Positions 53,460-62,498 of a stretch of 64,000 nt of DNA are shown here, piece by piece. A program made the translations under genes and the position numbers. Source of the stretch: Streptomyces sp. RerS4 (GTDB taxonomy: Bacteria > Actinomycetota > Actinomycetes > Streptomycetales > Streptomycetaceae). The notes beneath the pieces are model-generated. The model searched no databases. It saw only the letters and a list, made by a program, of their open reading frames with translations, and was not told the DNA's origin. Position 1 is the first letter of the stretch; the number at the start of each line of letters is the position of its first letter. The stretch covers positions 2,668,001 to 2,732,000 of the forward strand of contig NZ_CP097322.1 of NCBI RefSeq assembly GCF_023515955.1, in the 5' to 3' direction.

Positions 53460-53888
53460 ATGACCGTGCCCTCTGCCGTTGAGATCTTCTGGATGATCCC
53501 CAGCAGTCCCCGCACCCCCGGCCGGGCCCGCGCCATGCTGCGCGAGCTGCTCGCCGAGTGGAAGGTGGACGGGGAGCCCGCCGACGCGGCCGAGTTGCTG
53601 CTCTCCGAGTTGGTCACCAACGCCGTCCGGTACGCCCGTGCCCCGCGGGGGCGGGAGATCGGGGTGCGGGTCGCGCGCTATGAAGGGGTGCTGCGGGTCG
53701 AGGTGGCCGACGCCGGGGAACGCGTGGAGCTGACCCCCCAGGTCGCCGGGGAGGGCGACGAGCGGGGGCGGGGGCTCGCCATCGTCGCGGCGGTGGCCGA
53801 ACGGTGGGGGCAGTGTCCACGCCGGCACGGGATCGGCAAGGCCGTCTGGGCCGAGGTGCCGGCGCCGGACGGAGAGGGCCGGGAATGA
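53460..53888 (+). CDS. Anti-sigma-factor-like ATP-binding protein (HATPase, RsbW type)
   Basis: A 142-residue GHKL ATPase of the kind abundant in Streptomyces as serine kinases or anti-sigma factors. N box: AELLLSELVTNAVRYA; G1 box: VEVADAGERVEL; G2 region: ERGRGLAIVAAVAERWG. The ATG at 53460 has GTGAGG 5-6 nt upstream; this ribosome site lies inside the coding region of the divergent GntR gene. No partner sigma or anti-anti-sigma gene is adjacent, so its target is unknown. Confidence 0.87.
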   Translation: MTVPSAVEIFWMIPSSPRTPGRARAMLRELLAEWKVDGEPADAAELLLSELVTNAVRYARAPRGREIGVRVARYEGVLRVEVADAGERVELTPQVAGEGDERGRGLAIVAAVAERWGQCPRRHGIGKAVWAEVPAPDGEGRE

Positions 53889-53910
53889 AGGCGCGTCCGT
53901 CCGTGCCGGC

Positions 53911-54435
53911 TCAGCGAGAGCGGCGGCGGCGGTGATACGCGAACGTCAGGGCCAGCAGCAGGGGGCCCCACAAGGTGAACAGGCCGCTGACCGTCATCGC
54001 CAGCACGTCCCAGCCCTCGCTGTACGGGAAGCCGTCGGCACCGCCGATACGAAAGGCCCCGAACACCCAGTGGACCATCAAGGCGGTGAAGAAGAGGCCG
54101 CTGAGCGTCGCGGGAAGGATCACCGCGAAGGGCGGGATGCGTCTGCCGCCCAGCTTGGGGACCCGGGTGGGCACCACCTCACCCCACCGCCGCACCAAGC
54201 CGAAGCTAAGCAGTGCGAATGCCTCGGACAGAAGGCTGAGTCCGACGACGTAGGGGATGTTCCACGGCGACGGGGGCAGGACCTCCCCTCCCATGCCATA
54301 GCCGAAGGCGATGGGCAGACGCCACAGGCAGACGGGCAGTGCGACCAGGGGCATCGCACGGGCCGCGCCGGCGGCCCATCGGGGAACGGGCCGTTCTGTC
54401 GCTGTCGTATTGACATGCACCGTGTGGGTTGTCAT
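53911..54435 (-). CDS. Hypothetical four-helix membrane protein
   Basis: A 174-residue integral membrane protein with four predicted hydrophobic segments (around MPLVALPVCLWRLPIAFGYG, VVGLSLLSEAFALLSFGLV, FAVILPATLSGLFFTALMV and VLAMTVSGLFTLWGPLLLAL) and a basic C-terminus HRRRRSR. ATG 54435 is used; a GTG two codons upstream is equally possible. It resembles small actinobacterial membrane proteins of unknown function. It stands between the ATPase gene (convergent) and the TPP enzyme gene. Confidence 0.75.
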   Translation of the reverse strand: MTTHTVHVNTTATERPVPRWAAGAARAMPLVALPVCLWRLPIAFGYGMGGEVLPPSPWNIPYVVGLSLLSEAFALLSFGLVRRWGEVVPTRVPKLGGRRIPPFAVILPATLSGLFFTALMVHWVFGAFRIGGADGFPYSEGWDVLAMTVSGLFTLWGPLLLALTFAYHRRRRSR

Positions 54436-54542
54436 GCCCACACTCTGCCCGGCAGCTCACGAACCCGGATCGGCTTCGCGGATGATCCATCTCCGCCCGA
54501 CGGACGAGAAATGTGGACCACGAGTCCGACTCCGGTCAGTGG

Positions 54543-56228
54543 TCAGAGGTGTGTCGGGGCGAACATCTTCAGGGTGGCCGGGAGGACCACGACGGAGGGG
54601 CCCGGGGTCTTGAGGGCCCGGGTGAGGTCCGTGCGGAGGGTTTCGGGGGTGGTGGTGGTCGCCGGGACGCCGAAGGAGGCCGCCAGAGCGGCGAAGTCGG
54701 GGCGGGTGAGCTCGGTGGCGGCCGTGCGTCCGTCGAAGGCGTCGGTCATGTACTCGCGCAGGATGCCGTAGCCGCCGTCGTCCACGATCAGCCAGGTGAC
54801 GTCCAGGTCGTGCTGGCGGGCCGTGGCCAGTTCGGCGATCGAGTACATGGCCCCGCCGTCGCCCGACACGGCGAGGACGGGGGTGTCCGGTTCGGCGACG
54901 GCCGCGCCGAGGGCCGCCGGGAAGGCGTAGCCGAGGCCGCCGGCGCCCTGCGCGGAGTGCATGGTGTTCGGGTGCTTCGGGTCGAAGGCCGACCACGCCC
55001 AGTAGGACAGGATCGTCATGTCCCAGAAGGACGGGGAACGGGGCGGCAGGGCGGCGCGGATGGACGTCAGGAGCTCCTGCTCCAGGGCGACGTCCTGGCC
55101 GCCCAGCCGCTCGGCGACGGCGGCGAGCAGCGCGCGGACCCGCTCGGGGGCCTGGTCGTCCTGCCGGGGTTCGACCGTTTCGAGGAGGGCCTGGAGGGCG
55201 AGGCGGGCGTCGGCGTGGATGCCGAGGGCCGGGTGGTTGGCCTCCAGCTTGCCGAGGTCGGCCTCGATCTGGACGACCCGGCCCGTGGGGAAGAACGTGT
55301 GGTAGTTCGAGGAGAGTTCCCCGAGGCCGGAGCCCACGACCAGCAGGACGTCCGCGTCCTCCAGGAAGTCGGTGGTGTGCCGGTCCTCCAGCCAGGACTG
55401 GAGCGAGAGCGGGTGGTTCCAGGGGAAGGCGCCCTTGCCGCCGAAGGTGGTGACGACGGGGGCGTTCAGACGCTCGGCCAACTGCCTGAGCTTGCCCGCC
55501 GCGTCGGCGCGGACGACCCCGCCGCCCGCGATGATCACCGGGCGGGAGGCGTGGGAGAGCCAGTGCGCCGCCAGCGCCGTCAGCTCGGGGCGGGGGGCGA
55601 GCTCGTGCGGGGTCGCGTCCATGCCCGTGACCTGCGGCAGGACCGTTTCCGCGCGCAGGACGTCCTCGGGGATCTCCACCCAGACCGGGCCGAAGGGGGC
55701 CGTCAGGGCGGACTCCCAGGCCTCCGCGACCACCGACGGGATCTGCGAGGGGGTGCGGGCGATGTGGACGGACTTCACCACGTCCCGGAAGGACGCGGCC
55801 TGGTCCCGCAGCTCGTGCAGGTGCCCCCGGCGGCCCCCGCCCAGGCCCGCCGTCGGGACCTGGGAGGAGATCGCGAGCACCGGGGCGGAGCCGGCCGCCG
55901 CCTCGGCGAGCGCGGGCAGCGCCGTCAGCGCGCCCGGCCCGGTGGACAGCAGGAGGGGGACCGCCTCGCCGGTGAGGCGCCCGTACGCGTCGGCCGCGAA
56001 GCCGGCGTTGTTCTCCACGCGCAGGGTGACCAGGCGCAGGTCGGAGCGGCCGACCGCGTCGAACAGCCCGAGCGCGTGCTGCCCCGGCAGACCGAAGACG
56101 GTCGTCGCGCCGAGGCCGCGCAGCGTCTCCACGACCAGGTCCCCGCCCGTCCGCCCCGGCGGCGGCGCCAGGGCGGCGGCCGTCTGGGCCTCGGTGGGAC
56201 GGAGTACCAGGTCGTGGTCGTGCGTCAC
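54543..56228 (-). CDS. Thiamine pyrophosphate-dependent enzyme, acetolactate synthase-like
   Basis: A 561-residue TPP enzyme of the acetohydroxyacid synthase superfamily. The N-terminal domain has GLPGQHALGLFDAVGRS and the catalytic-Glu segment LRVENNAGFAADAYGRLTG; the C-terminal TPP-binding domain shows AVSGDGGAMYSIAEL and VDDGGYGILREYM. It is probably not the biosynthetic IlvB, because the N-terminal region differs and no small subunit follows. It lies 38 bp downstream of the agmatinase-like gene on the same strand, so the two form an operon, which suggests a role in arginine-derived amine or keto acid metabolism. Substrate unknown. Confidence 0.82.
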   Translation of the reverse strand: MTHDHDLVLRPTEAQTAAALAPPPGRTGGDLVVETLRGLGATTVFGLPGQHALGLFDAVGRSDLRLVTLRVENNAGFAADAYGRLTGEAVPLLLSTGPGALTALPALAEAAAGSAPVLAISSQVPTAGLGGGRRGHLHELRDQAASFRDVVKSVHIARTPSQIPSVVAEAWESALTAPFGPVWVEIPEDVLRAETVLPQVTGMDATPHELAPRPELTALAAHWLSHASRPVIIAGGGVVRADAAGKLRQLAERLNAPVVTTFGGKGAFPWNHPLSLQSWLEDRHTTDFLEDADVLLVVGSGLGELSSNYHTFFPTGRVVQIEADLGKLEANHPALGIHADARLALQALLETVEPRQDDQAPERVRALLAAVAERLGGQDVALEQELLTSIRAALPPRSPSFWDMTILSYWAWSAFDPKHPNTMHSAQGAGGLGYAFPAALGAAVAEPDTPVLAVSGDGGAMYSIAELATARQHDLDVTWLIVDDGGYGILREYMTDAFDGRTAATELTRPDFAALAASFGVPATTTTPETLRTDLTRALKTPGPSVVVLPATLKMFAPTHL

Positions 56229-56266
56229 GCGCTGCGCGCCCTTCTTCGGTCGTGCCTTCTGTCGTA

Positions 56267-57229
56267 CTACTTGCCCTTGGCCGCCGCGATCTGGCGGCTC
56301 ATGATCGTGGTCAGCTCGTACGCGGTGTGCGAGGCCGCGACCGAGGTGATCTCGGCGTGATCGTACGCCGGGGCGACCTCGACCACGTCGGCGGAGACCA
56401 GGTTGCAGGACGACAGGCCCCGGATGATCTCCAGCAGCTCGCGGGAGGTCATGCCACCGGCCTCGGGGGTGCCGGTGCCGGGCGCGTGGGCCGGGTCGAG
56501 CACGTCGATGTCGATGGAGATGTAGAGGGGGCGGTCGCCGATGCGCTGGCGCAGCTGGTCGGCGACCTCGTCGGCACCGCGCCGGTAGACGTCGGCGGAG
56601 GTCACGATGCCGAAGCCCATCTTGGCGTCGTCGTCGAGGTCCTGCTTGCCGTACAGCGGGCCGCGCGTACCGACGTGGGAGAGGGCCTCGGTGTCGAGGA
56701 TGCCCTCCTCGACGGCGCGGCGGAACGGCGTGCCGTGCGTGTACTCCGCGCCGAAGTAGGTGTCCCAGGTGTCGAGGTGCGCGTCGAAGTGGAGCAGCGC
56801 GACGGGGCCGTGCTTCTTGGCGACGGAACGCAGCAGGGGCAGCGCGATGGTGTGGTCGCCGCCGAGGGTCATCAGGCGGGAGCCGGAGGACAGCAGCTCG
56901 TCGGCGGCGGCCTCGACCGTCTCGACGGCCTCGTTGATGTTGAACGGGTTCACGGCGATGTCGCCGGCGTCCGCGACCTGGGCGAGGGCGAACGGGGAGG
57001 CGTCCTGGGCCGGGTTGTACGGGCGCAGCAGGCGGGAGGCCTCGCGGATGGCGTTGCCGCCGAAGCGGGCGCCGGGGCGGTAGGAGACACCGGAGTCGAA
57101 GGGCACGCCGACCACGGCGACGTCGGCGGAGCCGACCTCGTCGAGGCGGGGCAGGCGGGCGAAGGTCGCCGGGCCCGCGTAGCGCGGGATGCGGGAGGAG
57201 TCGACGGGGCCGCGCGGCTGCGTGCTCAT
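56267..57229 (-). CDS. speB: Agmatinase-family ureohydrolase
   Basis: A 320-residue arginase-fold enzyme. Metal-binding blocks are intact: [14 protein letters not shown], and [19 protein letters not shown]. The family splits agmatine, guanidinobutyrate or related guanidino compounds into urea and an amine; agmatinase is the usual annotation, but guanidinobutyrase is equally compatible. The ATG at 57229 has a GGGCACCCCCC sequence upstream and only a weak Shine-Dalgarno site. It is divergent from a PucR regulator, which probably controls it, and cotranscribed with the TPP enzyme downstream. Confidence 0.86.
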   Translation of the reverse strand: MSTQPRGPVDSSRIPRYAGPATFARLPRLDEVGSADVAVVGVPFDSGVSYRPGARFGGNAIREASRLLRPYNPAQDASPFALAQVADAGDIAVNPFNINEAVETVEAAADELLSSGSRLMTLGGDHTIALPLLRSVAKKHGPVALLHFDAHLDTWDTYFGAEYTHGTPFRRAVEEGILDTEALSHVGTRGPLYGKQDLDDDAKMGFGIVTSADVYRRGADEVADQLRQRIGDRPLYISIDIDVLDPAHAPGTGTPEAGGMTSRELLEIIRGLSSCNLVSADVVEVAPAYDHAEITSVAASHTAYELTTIMSRQIAAAKGK

Positions 57230-57344
57230 GGGGGGTGCCCTTCTGGTGGTCCTACGGTCCGGTGTTTCGAGCGTAAGCGGACACCTCGGGCACACGAAGG
57301 GTACGTTTCATCCATTGTTCGCCGTTGAGCTGTACGGAGTATCC

Positions 57345-58794
57345 ATGGACGCCGCTGCGTACGCCGCCCCGCCCACGCCGCCGGTCGCCCTCGGGGCGCT
57401 GCTGCGGGACCGGGAGCTGGGGCTGCGGCACCTCGCGGGGCCGGCCGAGGCGGACGTGCACGGGGTGCACGCGTCCGAGATGGCGGACCCCTCGCCGTAC
57501 CTGCTGGGCGGGGAACTGCTGCTGACGGCCGGCGCGGAGCTGGGTGGCGCGGGCGACTCGGAGGCCGAGGCGTACGTGGCGCGGTTGGCGGCGGCCGGGG
57601 CGGGGGCGGTGGGGTTCGGGGTCACGCCGGTGCACGAGACGGTGCCGGACGCGCTGGCCGGAGCCTGCGCGCGGCACGGGCTGCCGCTGGTGGAGGTGCC
57701 GCCTGGGACTCCGTTCACGGCGGTGGGCCGGGCGGTGTGGCGGCTGATGGCGGAGGCCCGGACGGGTGAGCTGCGCCGGGTGGCCGAGGCGCAGCAGTCC
57801 CTGGCGGCGGCGGCCGCCCGCCCGGACCCGGTGGCCGCCGTCCTGTCCGCCTGGCGGCGGCCCTGGGCGGCTGGGCGGCCCTCCTGACCCCGCGGCCGGA
57901 CCCGGACCCGGCGGCCGGGGCTCTCGCCGCCGCTGCAGGGCCCGCCGCCGGGCCCGCGCCCGCCGCCGAGGCGCGGCGGGCCGTGGAGGCGCTGGGCGGG
58001 CGGGTGGCTTCGGGGGGTGTGGCGACCGCGACCGACGTGCTGGGCGGCGTACACCTGTCGGCCTACGCCGTGGGGGGCGGCCGGGTGCTGGCGCTGGCCG
58101 CACCGAGCCGGGTCCCGGGGGACCACACCATCGCCTCGGCCGGAGCGGTCCTGCTGACGCTGCTGACCGCGCCGCGCCCGGCCGGGGGCGAAGCCGCGGC
58201 CCTGACCCGGCTGCTCCTCGACGGCGACCCGGCGGCGGCCTTGGGCCCGGGGCCCTGGTACGCCGTCCACGCCCGGGGCGGCTCCGATCCCGGGGCGCTC
58301 GCGGCGGCGCTGGGCACCGTACTGGTGGACCCGTACGGGGACGGCGTACGCCTGCTCACCGACCGGGAGCCGGCCCCGCACCCCGGCTGGCGGCTCGGGG
58401 TGAGCGCCCCGCCGCCCCGGCCGCCCTGGCCGGGGCCGACGCGCAGGCCCGCCGGGCCCTGGAGCGCGCCGAGGCGACCCGCACCCCGCTCGCCCGCCAC
58501 GCGGACCCCGGCTTCGCCGGCCTGATCGACGAGGCCGAGGCCCGCGCCCACGCGGAGGCCCTGCTCGGCCCGCTCTCCCCCGCCCTGCGCGAGACGCTGC
58601 GCGCCTGGCTGGCCCACCACGGCGGCTGGGACCGCACCGCCGCCGCCCTGGACCTGCACCGCAACACCGTCCGCCAACGCATCGCCCGCTGCGCGGCCCT
58701 CCTCGCCCGCAACCTGGACGACCCGGACACCCGAATGGAACTGTGGTTCGCACTACGTTCTCTGGACAGGACAGACAACCCGCCGGTAACTTAA
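57345..58794 (+). pseudogene. PucR-family regulator with two apparent one-base frameshifts
   Basis: From ATG 57345 (GGAG 5 nt upstream) one frame encodes a PucR N-terminal domain (LGALLRDRELGLRHLAG, GGELLLTAG). It runs into a stop at 57887. Continuity is regained by adding one base near 57850, which yields LSALAAALGGWAALL, and a second near 58407-58410 (a CCCC run), which joins SAP to AALAGADAQARRALERAEATR. The C-terminal HTH_30 domain is intact: LAHHGGWDRTAAALDLHRNTVRQRI. Both breaks are lost bases in C-rich sequence, so sequencing error is as likely as real decay. The repaired protein would have about 483 residues, normal for PucR. It is divergent from the agmatinase-like gene and would be its likely regulator. 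Confidence 0.82.
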
Positions 58795-58796
58795 TC

Positions 58797-58814
58797 TGAG
58801 CAAGCGCTTAGCCA
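58797..58814 (+). promoter_or_regulatory. Putative regulator site upstream of the acyl-CoA dehydrogenase gene
   Basis: TGAGCAAGCGCTTAGCCA contains the self-complementary core AAGCGCTT (58802-58809), 41 bp before the GTG start. TetR-type regulators of acyl-CoA metabolism often bind such palindromes; the flanks are only partly symmetric, so this is tentative. Confidence 0.35.
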
Positions 58815-58850
58815 AGGCGGCGGACCGCCGCGACCGAAGGGAGCCCGGCC

Positions 58851-60008
58851 GTGCGCCGTACCGTTTTCAACGAGGACCACGAGGCGTTCCGCGAGACGAT
58901 CCGCGACTTCATCGAGTCCGAGGTCGTCCCCGTCTACGACGAGTGGTTCCAGGCCGGCCAGGCGCCCCGCGAGTTCTACTACAAGCTCGGCGAGCTGGGC
59001 ATCTTCGGCATCAACGTGCCCGAGGAGTTCGGCGGCGCGGGCCTGGACACCCACAAGTTCGAGGCCGTCCTCTACGAAGAGACCTCCCGCGCGGGCGTCA
59101 ACTTCGGCGGCTCCGGCGTCCACGTGCTGCTCGCCCTGCCCTACATCAAGATGCTCGCCTCCGACGAGCAGAAGAAGCGCTACCTGCCGAAGTTCGTCTC
59201 CGGCGAGGAGATGTGGGCCCTGGCGATGACCGAGCCGGGCACCGGCTCCGACGTCGCGGGCATGAAGACCACCGCCAAGCTCTCCGAGGACGGCACGCAC
59301 TACGTCCTCAACGGCGCCAAGACCTTCATCACCGGTGGCGTCCACGCCGACCGCGTCATCGTCTGCGCGCGCACCTCCGCCCCGAGCGAGCAGGACCGCC
59401 GCTTCGGCATCTCCCTGTTCGCCGTGGACACCAAGTCCGAGGGCTACTCCATCGGCCGCAAGCTGGACAAGCTGGGCCTGCGCACGTCCGACACCGCCGA
59501 GCTGGCGTTCGTCGACGTGAAGGTGCCGGTCGAGGACCTGCTCGGCGAGGAGAACAAGGGCTTCTACTACCTCGGCGCGAACCTGCCCTCCGAGCGCTGG
59601 GGCATCGCCTTCGGCGCGTACGCGCAGGCCAAGGCCGCCGTCCGGTTCGCGCAGCAGTACGTGACCGACCGCACCGTCTTCGGCAAGCCGGTCGCGCACT
59701 TCCAGAACACCAAGTTCGAACTGGCCTCCTGCCAGGCCGAGGTGGACGCCGCCGAGGCCGTCGCCGACCGCGCCCTCGAAGCCCTCGACGCGGGCGAGCT
59801 GACCGCCGCCGAGGCCGCGTCCGCGAAGCTGTTCTGCACCGAGGTCGCCCACCGCGTCATCGACAAGTGCCTCCAGCTGCACGGCGGCTACGGCTACATG
59901 AACGAGTACCCGATCGCCCGTCTGTACGCCGACAACCGCGTCAACCGCATCTACGGCGGCACCAGCGAGGTCATGAAGTCCATCATCGCGAAGTCGATGG
60001 GCCTGTAA
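58851..60008 (+). CDS. Acyl-CoA dehydrogenase
   Basis: A 385-residue flavoprotein of the acyl-CoA dehydrogenase family, introducing a 2,3-double bond into acyl-CoA and passing electrons to ETF. Signature segments are present: ALAMTEPGTGSDVAGMKT, GAKTFITGG, and the C-terminal QLHGGYGYMNEYPIARLYADNRVNRIYGGTSEV with the catalytic Glu-type position (in parts: GGYGYMNEY, YGGTSEV). The GTG at 58851 has AAGGGAG 7 nt upstream. It is followed after 29 bp by a thioesterase gene on the same strand. Chain length and branching preference cannot be read; a role in fatty-acid or branched-chain amino-acid catabolism is likely. Confidence 0.93.
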   Translation: MRRTVFNEDHEAFRETIRDFIESEVVPVYDEWFQAGQAPREFYYKLGELGIFGINVPEEFGGAGLDTHKFEAVLYEETSRAGVNFGGSGVHVLLALPYIKMLASDEQKKRYLPKFVSGEEMWALAMTEPGTGSDVAGMKTTAKLSEDGTHYVLNGAKTFITGGVHADRVIVCARTSAPSEQDRRFGISLFAVDTKSEGYSIGRKLDKLGLRTSDTAELAFVDVKVPVEDLLGEENKGFYYLGANLPSERWGIAFGAYAQAKAAVRFAQQYVTDRTVFGKPVAHFQNTKFELASCQAEVDAAEAVADRALEALDAGELTAAEAASAKLFCTEVAHRVIDKCLQLHGGYGYMNEYPIARLYADNRVNRIYGGTSEVMKSIIAKSMGL

Positions 60009-60037
60009 GTCCCCCCGGGGCACTTACGTCCACCATC

Positions 60038-60916
60038 GTGAACGAGGCACTCACGACGCTCCTCGATCTGCTCGACATGGAGCAGATCGAGGAGAACATC
60101 TTCCGCGGTACCAGCCGTTCGGCGCTGGTACCGCGGGTCTTCGGCGGCCAGGTCGCCGCCCAGGCACTGGTCGCCGCCGGCCGGACCGTCCCCGCCGACC
60201 GTACGGCGCACTCGCTGCACTCGTACTTCCTGCGCGCCGGTGACCCCGGCGCGCCCATCGTGTACTCGGTGGACCGGATCCGCGACGGGCGCTCCTTCAC
60301 CACCCGCCGGGTCGTCGCCGTCCAGCACGGGCAGCCGATCTTCCACCTCTCGGCGTCGTTCCAGACGTACGAGGAGGGCCTCGACCACCAGAGCGCCATG
60401 CCCGACGCGCCGGACCCGGAGACCCTGCCGACCGCCGCCGAGTCCCTGCCCGCGTACCGGGAGATCTTCCGGGAGCCGGGCACGGTCGAGCGGCTGCTCG
60501 ACGCGCGGGCCGCCGTCGACCTGCGCTACGCAACCACCCCGCCGTGGGGCAGCGTGGGCGAGCCGGTGGAGCCGCGTACGCAGGTGTGGTTCCGCACGGC
60601 GGGCAAGCTGGAGAGCGACGATCCGCTGCTGCACACCTGCCTGGCCACCTACGTCTCCGACATGACCCTGCTGGACTCGGTGCTGCTCGCGCACGGCCGG
60701 GGCGGATGGGCCGTGGGCGACGTGGTCGGCGCCTCCCTGGACCACGCGATGTGGTTCCACCGGCCCTTCCGGGCCGACGAATGGCTCCTCTACGACCAGG
60801 AGTCGCCCTCGGCCTCCGCCGGCCGGGGCCTGGGGCAGGCCCGGATCTGGACGCAGGACGGCCGGCTGGCCGTCACGGTGATCCAGGAAGGCGTCGTGCG
60901 CGTCCCCCGGGCGTGA
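60038..60916 (+). CDS. tesB: Acyl-CoA thioesterase II (TesB)
   Basis: A 292-residue double hot-dog thioesterase that hydrolyses acyl-CoA to free acid and CoA. Conserved blocks: GGQVAAQALVAAGRTV, HSLHSYFLRAGDP, YVSDMTLLDSVLL and ASLDHAMWFHRPFRADEWLLYD, then GRGLGQARIWTQDGRLAVTVIQEGV, including the usual Asp, Ser/Thr and Gln catalytic positions. The GTG at 60038 (MNEALTTLLDLLDMEQIEE) fits the family N-terminus although the Shine-Dalgarno site is weak. It most likely shares a transcript with the acyl-CoA dehydrogenase and acts in fatty-acid turnover. Confidence 0.93.
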   Translation: MNEALTTLLDLLDMEQIEENIFRGTSRSALVPRVFGGQVAAQALVAAGRTVPADRTAHSLHSYFLRAGDPGAPIVYSVDRIRDGRSFTTRRVVAVQHGQPIFHLSASFQTYEEGLDHQSAMPDAPDPETLPTAAESLPAYREIFREPGTVERLLDARAAVDLRYATTPPWGSVGEPVEPRTQVWFRTAGKLESDDPLLHTCLATYVSDMTLLDSVLLAHGRGGWAVGDVVGASLDHAMWFHRPFRADEWLLYDQESPSASAGRGLGQARIWTQDGRLAVTVIQEGVVRVPRA

Positions 60917-60967
60917 TCCGGCGCGCCACCCGAGCCGCCGCCCGCCCCCTCCATGACAAATGTAACG

Positions 60968-60998
60968 ACCCATCAAGGTGCGTCTCCGTCTGATGGGT
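60968..60998. terminator. Hairpin downstream of tesB
   Basis: ACCCATCA (60968-60975) and TGATGGGT (60991-60998) are exact complements around a 15-nt loop, 51 bp after the tesB stop. It may end the acyl-CoA dehydrogenase-tesB transcript. Confidence 0.5.
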
Positions 60999-61104
60999 GA
61001 CGCCCTGTTCGTCCTGACGGAGGAGGTGGGCGGGCGGTCCCCCGGGCGAGACTCGTGGTGTCCCTGATCACCGGGCCCCACCGGGCCACGGAAGAGGAGC
61101 CGCC

Positions 61105-62472
61105 GTGCGTCCCACCCTTCCCGTCGACCGCGCCGTCAACCGCGCCGTCAACCGTCCCGCGCGGCGGTTACGCCGCACCGCCGCGGCGAGCGCCGTCGCC
61201 GTCGCCCTGCTGGCGGGCCTCGCCCCGGCCGCGACCGCCGCGCAGGCCCCCGAGCGGTCCGTCACCCAGGCCGCGGCCCGCCACCTCGACCGGGACCGTC
61301 TGCGCGCCGGCCTGTCCGCGATCCACGAGGCGGGCATCTACGGCGTGTACTCCTCGGTCCGCGACGGCCGGGAGCGCTTCGACGGCGCCTCCGGCGTCGC
61401 GGACGTCGACACCGGACGTCCGGCCCGCGCCGACTTCCGGCACCGCGTCGGCAGCATCACCAAGACCTTCACGGCCGTCGCCGTGCTCCAGCAGGCCGAG
61501 AAGGGCCGCGTCGAACTCGACCGCCCCGTCGGGGACTACGTGCCCGACCTGCTGCCCGGCGAGCGCGGACGCAAGGTCACCGTCCGCATGCTCCTCAACC
61601 ACACCAGCGGTATAGGCGACTACATCGCGGGCGCCTTCCCCTCCATCGAGCAGGGCAAGCCGGACAGCCTCGACGAACACCGCTTCCGCACGATCAAGCC
61701 CACCGAGCTGATCCGCCTCGGCGTGGCCCGCCCGCAGGTGAACGAGCCCGGCGCCAAGTGGTCGTACTCCAACACCAACTACCAGCTGTTGGGCGAGATC
61801 CTCCGCGCGGTGACCGGCGAGGACCCGGAGCGGCTCATCACCCGGGACGTCATCCGCAAGGCAGGCCTGCGCGACACCTACTTCCCCGGCACCGACCCCT
61901 CCATCCGCGGCCCCCACGCCCGGATGTACGAGAGCTTCTTCGGGATCATCGACCCGCCGCGCGACTACAGCGTCTACAACATGACCTGGGCCGGGGCGGC
62001 CGGCGCCCTCGTCTCGACCCCGCAGGATCTCAACTCCTTCTACCGCACCCTGTTGACCGGTGGCCTGCTGCCGCGACACCGGCTGGACCAGATGCGCTCC
62101 ACCGTCGACGTCAAGGACGAGAAGGGGAACGTACTCATGCGCTACGGCCTCGGCATCTACACCATGGACACGCCGTGCGGCCCGGTCTGGGGGCACGACG
62201 GAGGCGTCTGGGGGGCCGGCACCTGGAGCCTGTCCAGCCCCGACGGAGCCCGGCAGTTCACCGTCGGCCACAACCTGATGAAGTATCAGCGCCTCGACGA
62301 GACCGGCACCGTCCTGCTCCCGCACCCGGCCGACGCCGCCCTGGTCGACTACCGCGACCTGGCCCTGTGCGGCACGACCGCACCGCGTACGCCGACCCCG
62401 GCGCCCGGGGCCCGCGTGCTGCCGCAGGTCGTCCCGGCGCTCCCGGCGCCGCTGACGGCTGCCCTGCGCTGA
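61105..62472 (+). CDS. Secreted serine hydrolase (beta-lactamase/DD-peptidase family)
   Basis: A 455-residue exported penicillin-recognising enzyme of the class C beta-lactamase/DD-carboxypeptidase/esterase family. The basic N-terminus contains a short repeat (DRAVNRAVNRP, from a 12-bp DNA repeat) before the signal peptide (about residues 24-46). Active-site motifs: S117-I-T-K120 (SxxK), YSNTNYQLLG (YxN) and GHDGGVWG (HxG in place of KTG). The GTG at 61105 follows GAGGAG at 5 nt. A Pro/Ala-rich C-terminal tail follows the catalytic domain. The substrate could be a peptidoglycan stem peptide or an ester; true beta-lactamase activity is less likely. Confidence 0.9.
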   Translation: MRPTLPVDRAVNRAVNRPARRLRRTAAASAVAVALLAGLAPAATAAQAPERSVTQAAARHLDRDRLRAGLSAIHEAGIYGVYSSVRDGRERFDGASGVADVDTGRPARADFRHRVGSITKTFTAVAVLQQAEKGRVELDRPVGDYVPDLLPGERGRKVTVRMLLNHTSGIGDYIAGAFPSIEQGKPDSLDEHRFRTIKPTELIRLGVARPQVNEPGAKWSYSNTNYQLLGEILRAVTGEDPERLITRDVIRKAGLRDTYFPGTDPSIRGPHARMYESFFGIIDPPRDYSVYNMTWAGAAGALVSTPQDLNSFYRTLLTGGLLPRHRLDQMRSTVDVKDEKGNVLMRYGLGIYTMDTPCGPVWGHDGGVWGAGTWSLSSPDGARQFTVGHNLMKYQRLDETGTVLLPHPADAALVDYRDLALCGTTAPRTPTPAPGARVLPQVVPALPAPLTAALR

Positions 62473-62498
62473 GCCCGGACGCCGGGGGGGCAGAGGGG

